Positions 50,805-58,906 of a stretch of DNA of 64,000 nucleotides are shown piece after piece. The stretch is from Treponema medium (GTDB lineage: Bacteria > Spirochaetota > Spirochaetia > Treponematales > Treponemataceae), in contig NZ_CP031393.1 in the NCBI RefSeq assembly GCF_017161265.1, positions 62,001 through 126,000 on the forward strand, read 5' to 3'. The notes beneath the pieces are model-generated. The model was given only the letters and a program-made list of their open reading frames with translations, did not search any database and had not been told where the DNA came from. The position numbers and the translations under genes are program-made. Position 1 is the first letter of the stretch; each line of letters begins with the position of its first letter.

Positions 50805-51845
50805 ATGAAGAAATCACTCTTTGCAGCTGCTTTTGCGGCTCTTTGCTTCTCAGTTTGGGCACAAGTGCCTGAAACAATGTCCCAGGATTATCAACGTGCG
50901 GCAATGCAATACCGCAACGATGATAAATATTTTGTCAACAGCGATGTATTCTTTAAGCTCAATTCAGCAGATAAAGAAACAGGACTCGATTTTGTTGAAT
51001 TCTCACTGGACGGTTCAAGCTTTATGACTTACCGCAACCCCTTCCAGATTTTGGAAGAAGGTAAACACGATATCTCATATCGCGGTTTCGATAACAGCAA
51101 AAACCTTGAAGTTGCAAAAACCCTTTCGGTAATTGTCGATAATACAGCGCCCAAAACAGTATTGAATACAACTGAACCGTTATTCTACAAAGGCTTGGCT
51201 GCTTACTGTTCTGCGAACACCAAATGGTATATTTCGGCAACCGATGATTTAACCGGTTCCGGAACTGCCGGAGCCTATATCGGCACGGATTTAGATGCTT
51301 TAACGCTCCATGGTAATGGAAAAGAAGACGAAGATGCTTATTATTCTGTAAGCGAAGAAGGTCCTGCAAAGATATATTACACGGCTGTTGATAACGTCGG
51401 CAACTTAGCTCCTATTTCGGTAACATCCGTTATCGTTGACACAACCGCTCCTACTGTTTTCATTGAAAACAGTGATCGGCTTATCAATAAAGATGATGCA
51501 TATATGATTTTTCCGAGTGACGATGTTGTTGACGAAGAGGGACGCATTATCGTTTCTACAAAGGAATCGGTTGCGTTTGGTGCAACTGACGAACTTTCCG
51601 GTGTTGACGCTCTGTATGTGAAAATCAACGATGCCGACTATGTCAAATATATCGAGCCGCTTCATTTCTCGACCGACACTGTTTACAATATCGATGTAAA
51701 AGCAATCGATAACGTCGGTAACGTATCGGAGCCTGTCTCCTACAAATTCTATGTAGATAAGATCACTCCTGCATCCGACATAGAGGTTATCGACAGAGAG
51801 GGAAACGAACCCGCGACCTGGAGCATTCCCGCCGATGGTCAATAA
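50805..51845 (+). CDS. Exported Ig-like repeat protein (OmpL47-type)
   Basis: 346 residues. Signal peptide (MKKSLFAAAFAALCFSVWA). Three beta-sandwich repeats ending in VIVDNTAPKT, VIVDTTAPTV and FYVDKITPAS, each preceded by a DNVGN or similar turn (YTAVDNVGNLAP, VKAIDNVGNVSEP). The pattern fits the OmpL47-type/bacterial Ig-like domains of spirochaetal surface proteins. ATG 50805 was chosen to give a clean signal peptide. An intrinsic terminator follows. Confidence 0.8.
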   Translation: MKKSLFAAAFAALCFSVWAQVPETMSQDYQRAAMQYRNDDKYFVNSDVFFKLNSADKETGLDFVEFSLDGSSFMTYRNPFQILEEGKHDISYRGFDNSKNLEVAKTLSVIVDNTAPKTVLNTTEPLFYKGLAAYCSANTKWYISATDDLTGSGTAGAYIGTDLDALTLHGNGKEDEDAYYSVSEEGPAKIYYTAVDNVGNLAPISVTSVIVDTTAPTVFIENSDRLINKDDAYMIFPSDDVVDEEGRIIVSTKESVAFGATDELSGVDALYVKINDADYVKYIEPLHFSTDTVYNIDVKAIDNVGNVSEPVSYKFYVDKITPASDIEVIDREGNEPATWSIPADGQ

Positions 51846-51913
51846 ATCGGATATACTGAAAATTTAACGAGGTAGCGATATGTTACCGTGCTGTTAAATG
51901 TTTAGTTAATTGA

Positions 51914-51953
51914 AGCGCCGGTTAATCTTGCAGATTAGCCGGCGTTTTTTTTA
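51914..51953 (+). terminator. Intrinsic terminator after the Ig-like protein gene
   Basis: CGCCGGTTAATC and GATTAGCCGGCG pair (one G-T) around a 5-base loop, followed by eight T. It ends the OmpA-like/Ig-like gene pair. Confidence 0.9.
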
Positions 51954-52004
51954 TCTGCTAAAGATATTGTGCTGAAAACATGGTTAGAGTTGCTCTATAG
52001 CAGG

Positions 52005-53057
52005 CTATGTCGATTTTGAAGAGCCTTTTTTACCTAATTGACCGCAAGCGCCGCCGATTGTTCTGCCGCGCTTTTGCCGAACCGTTACATTTAAGTTTTC
52101 TGCCGTTAAGTAATGATAAAAAGATCGTATTTCGGAATCCGAAGGAGTACTATACGGTAATTGCTGCACGGGATTCCACGGAATAAGATTGATATGCACA
52201 TTGAGACCTTCGGCAAAAGCGCACACTTGTTGCGCTGCCTTATAGGAGGTATTGACGTCTTTGAGCAGTGCAAGCTCTAGGGTTACTCGTTTATCGGTTT
52301 TATCATTAAAATAACGGATTGCCTTTTTTAATTCGCCGAGCGGATTAGCCTTTGTAACAGGCATCAATGCTGTCCGGAGCGCTTCGTCCGCAGTAGTCAG
52401 TGAAACGGCAAGACGGATATCAAGCTGTCTATCCGCAAGTTCATAAATACCTTTACAAATACCGGATGTAGAAAGCGTTATCCGTCGATGCGAAAGGTTT
52501 CTGCCTTTAGGGTGAGTGAGAACGGCAATGGTTTTCGCGATACTATCGAGGTTCAACAACGGTTCACCCATACCCATGAACACGATATTATCAAGCTTAC
52601 CGCAGATGTTTTCCAGATGTAAAAATTGCTCTACAATTTCGTTGGGAGCAAGATTACGCAAACAGCCGAGCTGCCCTGTTTGGCAGAAAGTGCAACCCAT
52701 AGGGCAACCGACTTGACAGGAAACACAGGCAGTTCTCCGCGCGGCTTTGTCAAACAACAGCACCGTTTCAATACTGCTGCCGTCATACAAGCCTATTCCG
52801 AGTTTAACCGTACCGTCAGGATCTTTCAGCACAGTTTCGCAGACGGTATTGCGCGGCGTATATTCATCGGCAAGCCGAGTCCGCTCTTTAAGCGGAAGGT
52901 TTGTCATTTCATCAAAAGATGAACACCCACGCGCAATCCATTGGAAAATCTGCATCGACTGAAATCGTTGCGGCAAATTGCATACCGCAGCAATTTCTTC
53001 CGGCAGCATTCCTGAAAGGGCGGTTTTCTCTGCAACACTGTTATCGCTTTGTCCCAA
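52005..53057 (-). CDS. rlmN: Dual-specificity RNA methyltransferase RlmN
   Basis: 350 residues. Radical-SAM cysteines in GCPMGCTFCQTG (C-x3-C-x2-C), MGMGEPLLN, LSTSGI, and the C-terminal GxACGQL methyl-carrying cysteine region (IGGACGQL). It methylates A2503 of 23S rRNA and A37 of some tRNAs. The start is TTG 53057 with AAGG 8 bases upstream overlapping the TPR stop codon; ATG 53009 is a shorter alternative. It forms an operon with the two TPR-associated genes upstream. Confidence 0.95.
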   Translation of the reverse strand: MGQSDNSVAEKTALSGMLPEEIAAVCNLPQRFQSMQIFQWIARGCSSFDEMTNLPLKERTRLADEYTPRNTVCETVLKDPDGTVKLGIGLYDGSSIETVLLFDKAARRTACVSCQVGCPMGCTFCQTGQLGCLRNLAPNEIVEQFLHLENICGKLDNIVFMGMGEPLLNLDSIAKTIAVLTHPKGRNLSHRRITLSTSGICKGIYELADRQLDIRLAVSLTTADEALRTALMPVTKANPLGELKKAIRYFNDKTDKRVTLELALLKDVNTSYKAAQQVCAFAEGLNVHINLIPWNPVQQLPYSTPSDSEIRSFYHYLTAENLNVTVRQKRGRTIGGACGQLGKKGSSKST

Positions 53058-53067
53058 TCAGGATACC

Positions 53068-54234
53068 TTAATTTTGTAATGAGAACAGGGTATCGCTTAC
53101 CGCTTGATTTTTAATGCCGTACTGCTGGAACGCTTGCAGCACTTCAATCGCTTTAGCTTTTTCGTTTGTATGGATGTAGCAATCTGCAAGTTCAAGATAG
53201 ATACGGTAATTTTTTCGGTCTGCCTGCAACAGATGTGTTAAGCTGGTTATTGCCTCATCATATTTTCCCTGTATCTTGCACAAAATCGCAAGACCGAGTA
53301 TCGCATAGGAATCGTAATCGATATCAAGCGCACGCTGATAAATTTGTTCGGCTTTTTCATAATCACCAATATGCCGGTACGCATCGCCCATACGGGTAAG
53401 AATAACTTTATTATTCGGATCTTTGTTAAGAATGGCCTCCCAATATTTTATTGAATGCTGCTGCTGCTTCATACCGCGGTAGCAGTCCGCAAGGCCGAAC
53501 AAACCGTAAAAATTATCGGGATCTTTTTCAAGGGCTTTTTCAAAATAATAGACACCATGGTCAAATTGCTTCATCTTTCGATAACAATTTCCAATTGATG
53601 TTAAGATACGAATATCTACATTGTCAGGATTCTGATCAAAAATCTTTTGCCAATAAATAAGCGCTTCGCGGTATTTTTTAAAATCATAATGAAGGTGTCC
53701 CAAGCCGATAAGCGCATAGGGATTATTCTCTTCTATTTCAAGCACTTTTAAATAGAGCTTCTTTGAATTTTGAAAATCATGTATCTTTCGGTATGCATCG
53801 GCAACGCGGGTAAAGACAGTGATATTTGCGTTATCATGTTCAAGATATTGTTCCCAAATCTCGATCGCCTTCGCATATAAATTCATATTTTTATAGCAAT
53901 CCGCTAATCCGAACAACGCATAATTATTCCCCGGATGGTGCCGCAAACATTCGCTGTAGTATTCCGCGGCTTCTTTGCATTTATTTCGTTTTCGAGCGGC
54001 GTCCCCAAGCCCGACAAGAGCATAATTATTATTTTCATCAAGCTCCAACATTTTTTTAAATTCAGCTTCTGCCCGATCAATTTCATTTGCTTTCAAGAAA
54101 AGATAACCCTCACGTGAAAGTCTTGTAAGCTCATCGGTTCCTTCTGCATGATGAAGTTCTTGAGCGGAATCTAATGACGCAGGAAATAACGAGTCGGTCT
54201 GCTCGGAATAACCATTTTCAATACTTTCAAACAT
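53068..54234 (-). CDS. Tetratricopeptide-repeat protein
   Basis: 388 residues with about nine 34-residue TPR units (recurrent YALVGLGDAARK, YALFGLADCYKN, TVFTRVADAYRK, ALIGLGHLHYD). Cytoplasmic, no signal peptide. It is a protein-interaction scaffold of unknown partner. It overlaps the upstream 110-residue gene by 8 bases, has AAAGGAG before ATG 54234, and sits directly before rlmN. Confidence 0.88.
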   Translation of the reverse strand: MFESIENGYSEQTDSLFPASLDSAQELHHAEGTDELTRLSREGYLFLKANEIDRAEAEFKKMLELDENNNYALVGLGDAARKRNKCKEAAEYYSECLRHHPGNNYALFGLADCYKNMNLYAKAIEIWEQYLEHDNANITVFTRVADAYRKIHDFQNSKKLYLKVLEIEENNPYALIGLGHLHYDFKKYREALIYWQKIFDQNPDNVDIRILTSIGNCYRKMKQFDHGVYYFEKALEKDPDNFYGLFGLADCYRGMKQQQHSIKYWEAILNKDPNNKVILTRMGDAYRHIGDYEKAEQIYQRALDIDYDSYAILGLAILCKIQGKYDEAITSLTHLLQADRKNYRIYLELADCYIHTNEKAKAIEVLQAFQQYGIKNQAVSDTLFSLQN

Positions 54235-54559
54235 TTTCTACTCCTTTTGGTTCAGTATCTATTAACACTCTAATAAGCCGAACAAGCGAATCAATGATCG
54301 GTTCCGATTTGCGTTTATTTTTTGCAAGACAATACATACGAAGTGCTTCTAACGTATTATTTTTTGCAGCATAATAATCGCCTACTCTTGTAAGGCCATC
54401 CGAATAGCCGGTAGTAATAAAAATACGTTGAGCTTCGTTTATAAAGCCTTCGTTAAAGAGCTGGTTACCGCGCCGATTTAATACTACCTTTTGTTCAGAA
54501 CTGAGAGGAGTGAGTGCGTTTTCAGTTACTTTAATAAAATGCTTATTATCCGATCCCAT
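54227..54559 (-). CDS. Conserved small helical protein
   Basis: 110 residues, no recognised family. All-helical by eye, with GNQLFNEGFINEAQRIFITTGYSDGLTRVGDYYAAKNNTLEALRMYCLAKN resembling two or three degenerate TPR helices. It overlaps the TPR gene, implying joint function. First gene of the operon with the TPR gene and rlmN. Confidence 0.7.
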   Translation of the reverse strand: MGSDNKHFIKVTENALTPLSSEQKVVLNRRGNQLFNEGFINEAQRIFITTGYSDGLTRVGDYYAAKNNTLEALRMYCLAKNKRKSEPIIDSLVRLIRVLIDTEPKGVENV

Positions 54560-54860
54560 TTTACTTCGTCTTTAATAAATTCATAAACTTTTCTGAAAAA
54601 ACAGAACTATTTATTTAATACTAATGCTCCCATTCTATAAAATAGATACATTTATGACAAGCCCCCGCATTGAATCACGTAAAATCCAACCGAAAAAGAA
54701 GTTCCTCTGGACAGATCAGCCCCCTATTATTCCTTTATATGATACGGCGACATCAATACGCAAACTGCCGAAAAATTGACATTCTAAATAATAACCGCTA
54801 CAATAAGCCGCTTACAGCAATGAGGCATCTTGTTTGTAAAAATTGTTTAAGGGGTAATGC
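54560..54860. other. Divergent intergenic region
   Basis: 301 bases between the minus-strand TPR operon and lepB. It holds the lepB promoter (54776-54804). No other gene or clear repeat was seen. Confidence 0.5.
54776..54804 (+). promoter_or_regulatory. Promoter of lepB
   Basis: TTGACA, 17-base spacer, TACAAT: a near-perfect sigma-70 promoter 57 bases before the start codon. Confidence 0.8.
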
Positions 54861-56591
54861 ATGGCACTATTTTTCCGCGTTTGTACGGGACTGTCTTTTA
54901 TTTTTTCACTGCTATTAGTTGTCAAGAATATGCATGGCTTAGCCCTTGCGGGGAGCATTGCCGGTATTATTTTTTCTTCCGTGCTTGTGTATTCGCAATT
55001 AAGGTTAAACCGGACAAGAACTTATATCTCGCTTGTTTTCACGAGAAAGCTTTTCGATTATTGGCCATTTGTTATGATTGCCTGCTTTGTTTGTTCCCGT
55101 GCACTGGTAGAACATTCACCTTATATAATGGATGCCATCCTTGCGCTGTTATGGTTCAGTATCGTTGTTTTAAAAGCTATTACTGTTCATTATATGAAAA
55201 ATAAGAACTTACAAAAATATTTTGCCGATATTCAACCCATTCCATTAAAGAAAAAAATGTTTCCGCTCAAGGGTAAAAAAGGCGGAGAAATACTAAAATC
55301 AATACTCATCGAATTGCTCGAATGGATCGATGCCGCTTTTTATGCGATCTTTTTTGTGCTGTTAATCAATATCTTTATCTTTCAAGTATATCGCATTCCA
55401 TCGGAATCTATGGTGCCTGAATTTATGATCGGCGATACGGTTATCGGCTTTAAAACTCCATCGGGACCCGCTTTTCCGCTTTCTTCTTTTAGGCTCCCTC
55501 GATGGAAGAACTATAAACGCGGCGACATTGTTATTTTAAATAATCCGAATTACCCCGATACACCTAAGGCACGGCTTAAAACATTTATGTCCCAGTTGGT
55601 CTATATGCTCACCCTTGCGCGGGTTAATATCAATACTGATGACAACGGCAAACCGAAAGCAGATCCGCTGGTAAAGCGAGTTACCGGACTTCCCGGCGAA
55701 AAACTGATGCTTGTCGACGGGGTTCTGTACATTAAACATCGCGGCGATACCGAATTCTTACCGGTAGAAGAAGATCAGCTCTATGCAAATTGGGATTTAG
55801 CGAGCCTTCCCATATCAGAGCGCCGTTTAATCAAAGATATATACATCGGCGCTGAAGAACTGCGTATATTGGAAGCCGTTGAATCGCAGCGGAAAGATCT
55901 TAACTTAAACGATGCGGTACAGCAAGCGGAATCACTTATCAATCGGCTCTCTCTTTTAAAAGATAATAAGGATACTGCAGCCGCTGCGGATTTTCTGCCG
56001 GAAGCAGGATATGAGATGAGCGCTCTCTTCCGTGCCAACGATACAATAAGCCGCGAAATTTTAACCACCAACGGCGGACTTGCATGGTTCCGCAGCTTTA
56101 TGACGGGATGGATTCCCTATTGGCAAAGCGGCGATGCACAGGACGCTTCATTATATGAAAAACGGTTTGCACAGTTGAATGCGCTGATCAAACTTTCCTT
56201 CGGTAAAATTGTTATCCGCAATATTGAGCTGTTCCGCGCAAACGCTACGGCAGAGCAATTCATCAACGATGAAGTGCGGAATAGGCTGTTGGAAGAAGCG
56301 CAAAATTATGCCTTTTATCTTGCATGGACTAATCAGCGCAATATGAATGTTTTCCCTGCCGGAGCAGATGAGTACATCCCTGAAAACACATATTTTATGA
56401 TGGGCGATAACCGGTTTAATTCAACCGATATGCGCCATACTACTGTTTTTAAACTCACTTCTGTTGATAAGAACGATGCACAATCCATTCGATTTTTAAG
56501 TAATATTGAACCGAAATATGTCCCTGCGGAAAAAATACTCGGTACGACGGTACTACGGGTATTCCCCTTCTCACGATTTGGAGCTTTATAA
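54861..56591 (+). CDS. lepB: Signal peptidase I, oversized
   Basis: 576 residues, about twice the usual length. Several membrane segments precede the catalytic domain (about 5-40, 65-105, 158-176). The catalytic Ser183 lies in YRIPSESMVP and Lys272 in VKRVTGLPGEKL; the late motif YFMMGDNRFNSTDMR is intact. A large insertion of roughly 200 helical residues lies between the Lys motif and GDNR box (about 300-510). It removes signal peptides from exported proteins. The stop is directly followed by the next gene's ATG. Confidence 0.92.
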   Translation: MALFFRVCTGLSFIFSLLLVVKNMHGLALAGSIAGIIFSSVLVYSQLRLNRTRTYISLVFTRKLFDYWPFVMIACFVCSRALVEHSPYIMDAILALLWFSIVVLKAITVHYMKNKNLQKYFADIQPIPLKKKMFPLKGKKGGEILKSILIELLEWIDAAFYAIFFVLLINIFIFQVYRIPSESMVPEFMIGDTVIGFKTPSGPAFPLSSFRLPRWKNYKRGDIVILNNPNYPDTPKARLKTFMSQLVYMLTLARVNINTDDNGKPKADPLVKRVTGLPGEKLMLVDGVLYIKHRGDTEFLPVEEDQLYANWDLASLPISERRLIKDIYIGAEELRILEAVESQRKDLNLNDAVQQAESLINRLSLLKDNKDTAAAADFLPEAGYEMSALFRANDTISREILTTNGGLAWFRSFMTGWIPYWQSGDAQDASLYEKRFAQLNALIKLSFGKIVIRNIELFRANATAEQFINDEVRNRLLEEAQNYAFYLAWTNQRNMNVFPAGADEYIPENTYFMMGDNRFNSTDMRHTTVFKLTSVDKNDAQSIRFLSNIEPKYVPAEKILGTTVLRVFPFSRFGAL

Positions 56592-57764
56592 ATGCAATTG
56601 GAACCCGCACAAGAACAGATTAACGCATGGTTTAAAAACCTTGGCTTTCCTTCTTTATTAATGCATGAACCGAAAGCTCATTTTGACTTTACTACCGCTT
56701 CCCGCCGTATTCTGGTAGTCGGACCGATGGGGTCTGGAAAAACAGAATATGCAGGACACGTATGGCGGGATGCGCAAGTCGCTCGTACCAAAAGCGGCGC
56801 TGTGCAAAAACTGACCAGCGGGGCAAACTCTCAAAAAGATTTGTTTGACCCTGCAAGCGGTATCGGCTCGGCGGATAGGCGGTACACGTTCTTTGCACGC
56901 TACAGCCTTGATAAAGAGCGGTTCCCCGACTACCCCAATGACGCCCTCGCCTACCGCGGCGGTTATCAACGGTGCGGGGAACATATTGCGACGGTCGGCA
57001 ATTCATTTGCACTTGAAAAACTATTGCAGGAAAATCCGCATATCGGTACATGGATTATTGATGAGGCAGCATTTTATGACGAACGGCTCGCGTATGTGAT
57101 TAAAAAAGAAAGCGACCGACGCGGGCTTGTGTTTGTCATGCCGACCTTGCTGTTAAACTTCCGCGGAGAAATTTTCAATGCAACGGCGCGGCTGCTGGTA
57201 GAAACGGCAACGGAAATATATCCGTTCTCAGCCTATTGCGAACATCCCGACTGCCTACAAAACGGCTACAATACGTATCGGTACTACATTGTAAACGGCG
57301 TTGAATGCCCCGCGCTCTATTTTGATCCGCTGATTATCATCGGGGGAGACCGCAAAAAAGAAGACCCTTTCGAGCCGAATTACTGTACCCGCTGCGATCA
57401 GCACCATTTTTTACCCGGTAAACAGTACACGTTCTTTACATTAAAACCGCTCGGAATAGAAGCAAGCAGAGGAAATATGCAGTCGCTTATGCAGGAGCTT
57501 GCAGCAATTCAAGATGATATGGAGCATTCCATATTATTTAATACGTTTAAGACTGAATATCTCGATTGCGCCAATCCTTCGCCGGAACGGATGAATGCAC
57601 TCCGTGTTCCCTGCATCGCAGAACGGGCACTCATCTTCCTTTTTGCCGAACAGAATTTGCTCTCCGCCGATCAAATGCGCACATTGGTAAAAGAACTGCA
57701 CTTAAATAAGGAATACCTTGATAAGCGGCTGTCTGATAACAAACGGCCGCTTGTATGGAGCTGA
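56592..57764 (+). CDS. Thymidine-kinase-like P-loop protein with zinc ribbon
   Basis: 390 residues. Walker A GPMGSGKT (44-51), the IIDEAAFYD box, RGLVFVMPTLLLNFRGE (equivalent of the TK lid region), and zinc-ribbon pairs CEHPDC (about 217-222) and CTRCDQHH (about 268). This is the pattern of type II thymidine kinase but nearly twice the usual 190-200 residues, with inserted stretches after Walker A and a C-terminal extension. The catalytic role is probably thymidine phosphorylation; specificity should be tested. It starts at the base after the lepB stop. Confidence 0.75.
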   Translation: MQLEPAQEQINAWFKNLGFPSLLMHEPKAHFDFTTASRRILVVGPMGSGKTEYAGHVWRDAQVARTKSGAVQKLTSGANSQKDLFDPASGIGSADRRYTFFARYSLDKERFPDYPNDALAYRGGYQRCGEHIATVGNSFALEKLLQENPHIGTWIIDEAAFYDERLAYVIKKESDRRGLVFVMPTLLLNFRGEIFNATARLLVETATEIYPFSAYCEHPDCLQNGYNTYRYYIVNGVECPALYFDPLIIIGGDRKKEDPFEPNYCTRCDQHHFLPGKQYTFFTLKPLGIEASRGNMQSLMQELAAIQDDMEHSILFNTFKTEYLDCANPSPERMNALRVPCIAERALIFLFAEQNLLSADQMRTLVKELHLNKEYLDKRLSDNKRPLVWS

Positions 57765-57782
57765 TCCGGGGTATGTTGATTA

Positions 57783-57821
57783 GAGCAGCTTTTAAAATTC
57801 GGTTGAATTTTTAGAGCTGCT
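57783..57821. terminator. Hairpin between convergent genes
   Basis: GAGCAGCT...AGCTGCTC arms enclosing AAATTC/GAATTT. It lies between the plus-strand thymidine-kinase-like gene and the minus-strand clpP. There is no long T-run, so it is a weak terminator or RNA-protecting hairpin for either direction. Confidence 0.4.
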
Positions 57822-57834
57822 CGTTACCGGTATT

Positions 57835-58443
57835 TTATTTTTTGGGAAGGTCGCTGCGGGTTTTAATGACCTGTAAGATGAGCCCGTAAGCGGTTGCTTC
57901 GTCTGCCGAAAGCCAGTAGTCGCGGTCGGTATCTTTAGCAACGTCCGCTACGTCCTTACCGGTTTCTTCGGCGATAAGCGCATTGATTTTTACGCGGATT
58001 TTTTCGATTTCTTTTGCATGGATTTCGATATCCGTCGCGACCCCTTTGATGCCGGATAACGGCTGATGGATGAGGTAGTGACTATTCGGAAGCCCAAGCC
58101 GGTAGTTTTTCGGCGCCGCTAAAAGAATAAGCGCACCTGCACTGGCTACCAATCCCATACCAATCGTATAAACCGGCGGTTTGATGAACCGGATCATATC
58201 AAAAATTGCAAAACCGGCATCAACATCTCCGCCCGGAGAATCGATATACACATAAATCGGTTTTGAAGCGGAATCGGATTCAAGAATCAAAAGCTGACGG
58301 ATAACCTTTTCTGCCAGTTCTTTATTCACTTCACCCGACAGAATAATTTGACGGGTATTCAAGAATTTTTGCATCAGCTGATCATTTGCGCTATCGCTTG
58401 TTTTTTCTTTTGATGTTTCTTCCGCGTTATAAAAAGTATTCAT
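57835..58443 (-). CDS. clpP: ATP-dependent Clp protease proteolytic subunit
   Basis: 202 residues. Catalytic triad: Ser in GLVASAGALIL, His in HYLIHQPLSG, Asp in DTDRDYWLS. YVYIDSPGGDVDAGFAIFDMI is the oxyanion-region signature. It forms the 14-mer protease chamber used by ClpX or ClpA; no clpX lies next to it. ATG 58443 has AAGGA upstream, and the longer frame is not supported. Confidence 0.95.
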   Translation of the reverse strand: MNTFYNAEETSKEKTSDSANDQLMQKFLNTRQIILSGEVNKELAEKVIRQLLILESDSASKPIYVYIDSPGGDVDAGFAIFDMIRFIKPPVYTIGMGLVASAGALILLAAPKNYRLGLPNSHYLIHQPLSGIKGVATDIEIHAKEIEKIRVKINALIAEETGKDVADVAKDTDRDYWLSADEATAYGLILQVIKTRSDLPKK

Positions 58444-58550
58444 GAGGCGTCCTTTATGAGTATAAAACATCCCTGAATCGTTTGGATTTTCAGAAATGCC
58501 TATCAATAAAAATACGGTTGCTATAAAAACCGTTGACGTACTAACATACT

Positions 58551-58577
58551 AAAAAAAAACGCTTTAGTACAGCGTTT
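58551..58577 (-). terminator. Terminator-like hairpin upstream of clpP
   Basis: On the minus strand AAACGCT, loop of 7, AGCGTTT and then a T-run of about nine. It would stop transcripts coming from uvrB before clpP. The rest of the 463-base gap 58444-58906 holds an ACGGTT/AACCGT hairpin near 58513 and the GGA-loop element below. Confidence 0.7.
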
Positions 58578-58740
58578 ATGGAAGTTTGAAAATCAGTTTT
58601 AAAAATAGATCCCTAAAAGCATCCCCTCTTGTCCGTTATGATACGTTGAGGATTAATTTTTTCGCAGCAACGAAGGAGATGCCCTTACAGCCAGCGCTTT
58701 TGAAAATAGTGATACCGGATACAAGGCGCGAACAAAAATA

Positions 58741-58880
58741 AAGCGGAGGCGTACTTGTTGTACGTCGAGCATTTATTGCAGAAGCGGCACGGATGCCGCT
58801 CGTATTAACCAGCAGCGATGTTTCGCGATTCCGCGAAACTCGCCATTAAAAGTGTACACGGATGTACACTTTTAATGATG
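58741..58880 (+). repeat. Intergenic element with two GGA-loop hairpins
   Basis: Contains GGCGTAC/GTACGTC (58748-58766), a 6-bp hairpin AGCGGC/GCCGCT with hexaloop ACGGAT (58783-58800), a GTTTCGCG/CGCGAAAC hairpin (58820-58838), and a 14-bp hairpin with hexaloop ACGGAT (58844-58877). The core GCGATGTTT...AAACTCGCC followed by a GTACACGGATGTAC hairpin is shared with copies A and B, but both stems differ. It lies between uvrB and clpP, opposite to their direction. Confidence 0.7.
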
Positions 58881-58906
58881 CGACAACGCAGATGTGCCGT
58901 ATATTT

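Noticed and set aside
54670-54918. Plus-strand ORF before lepB as a gene
   Set aside because: It overlaps the lepB promoter and start, has no ribosome-binding site and no family resemblance.
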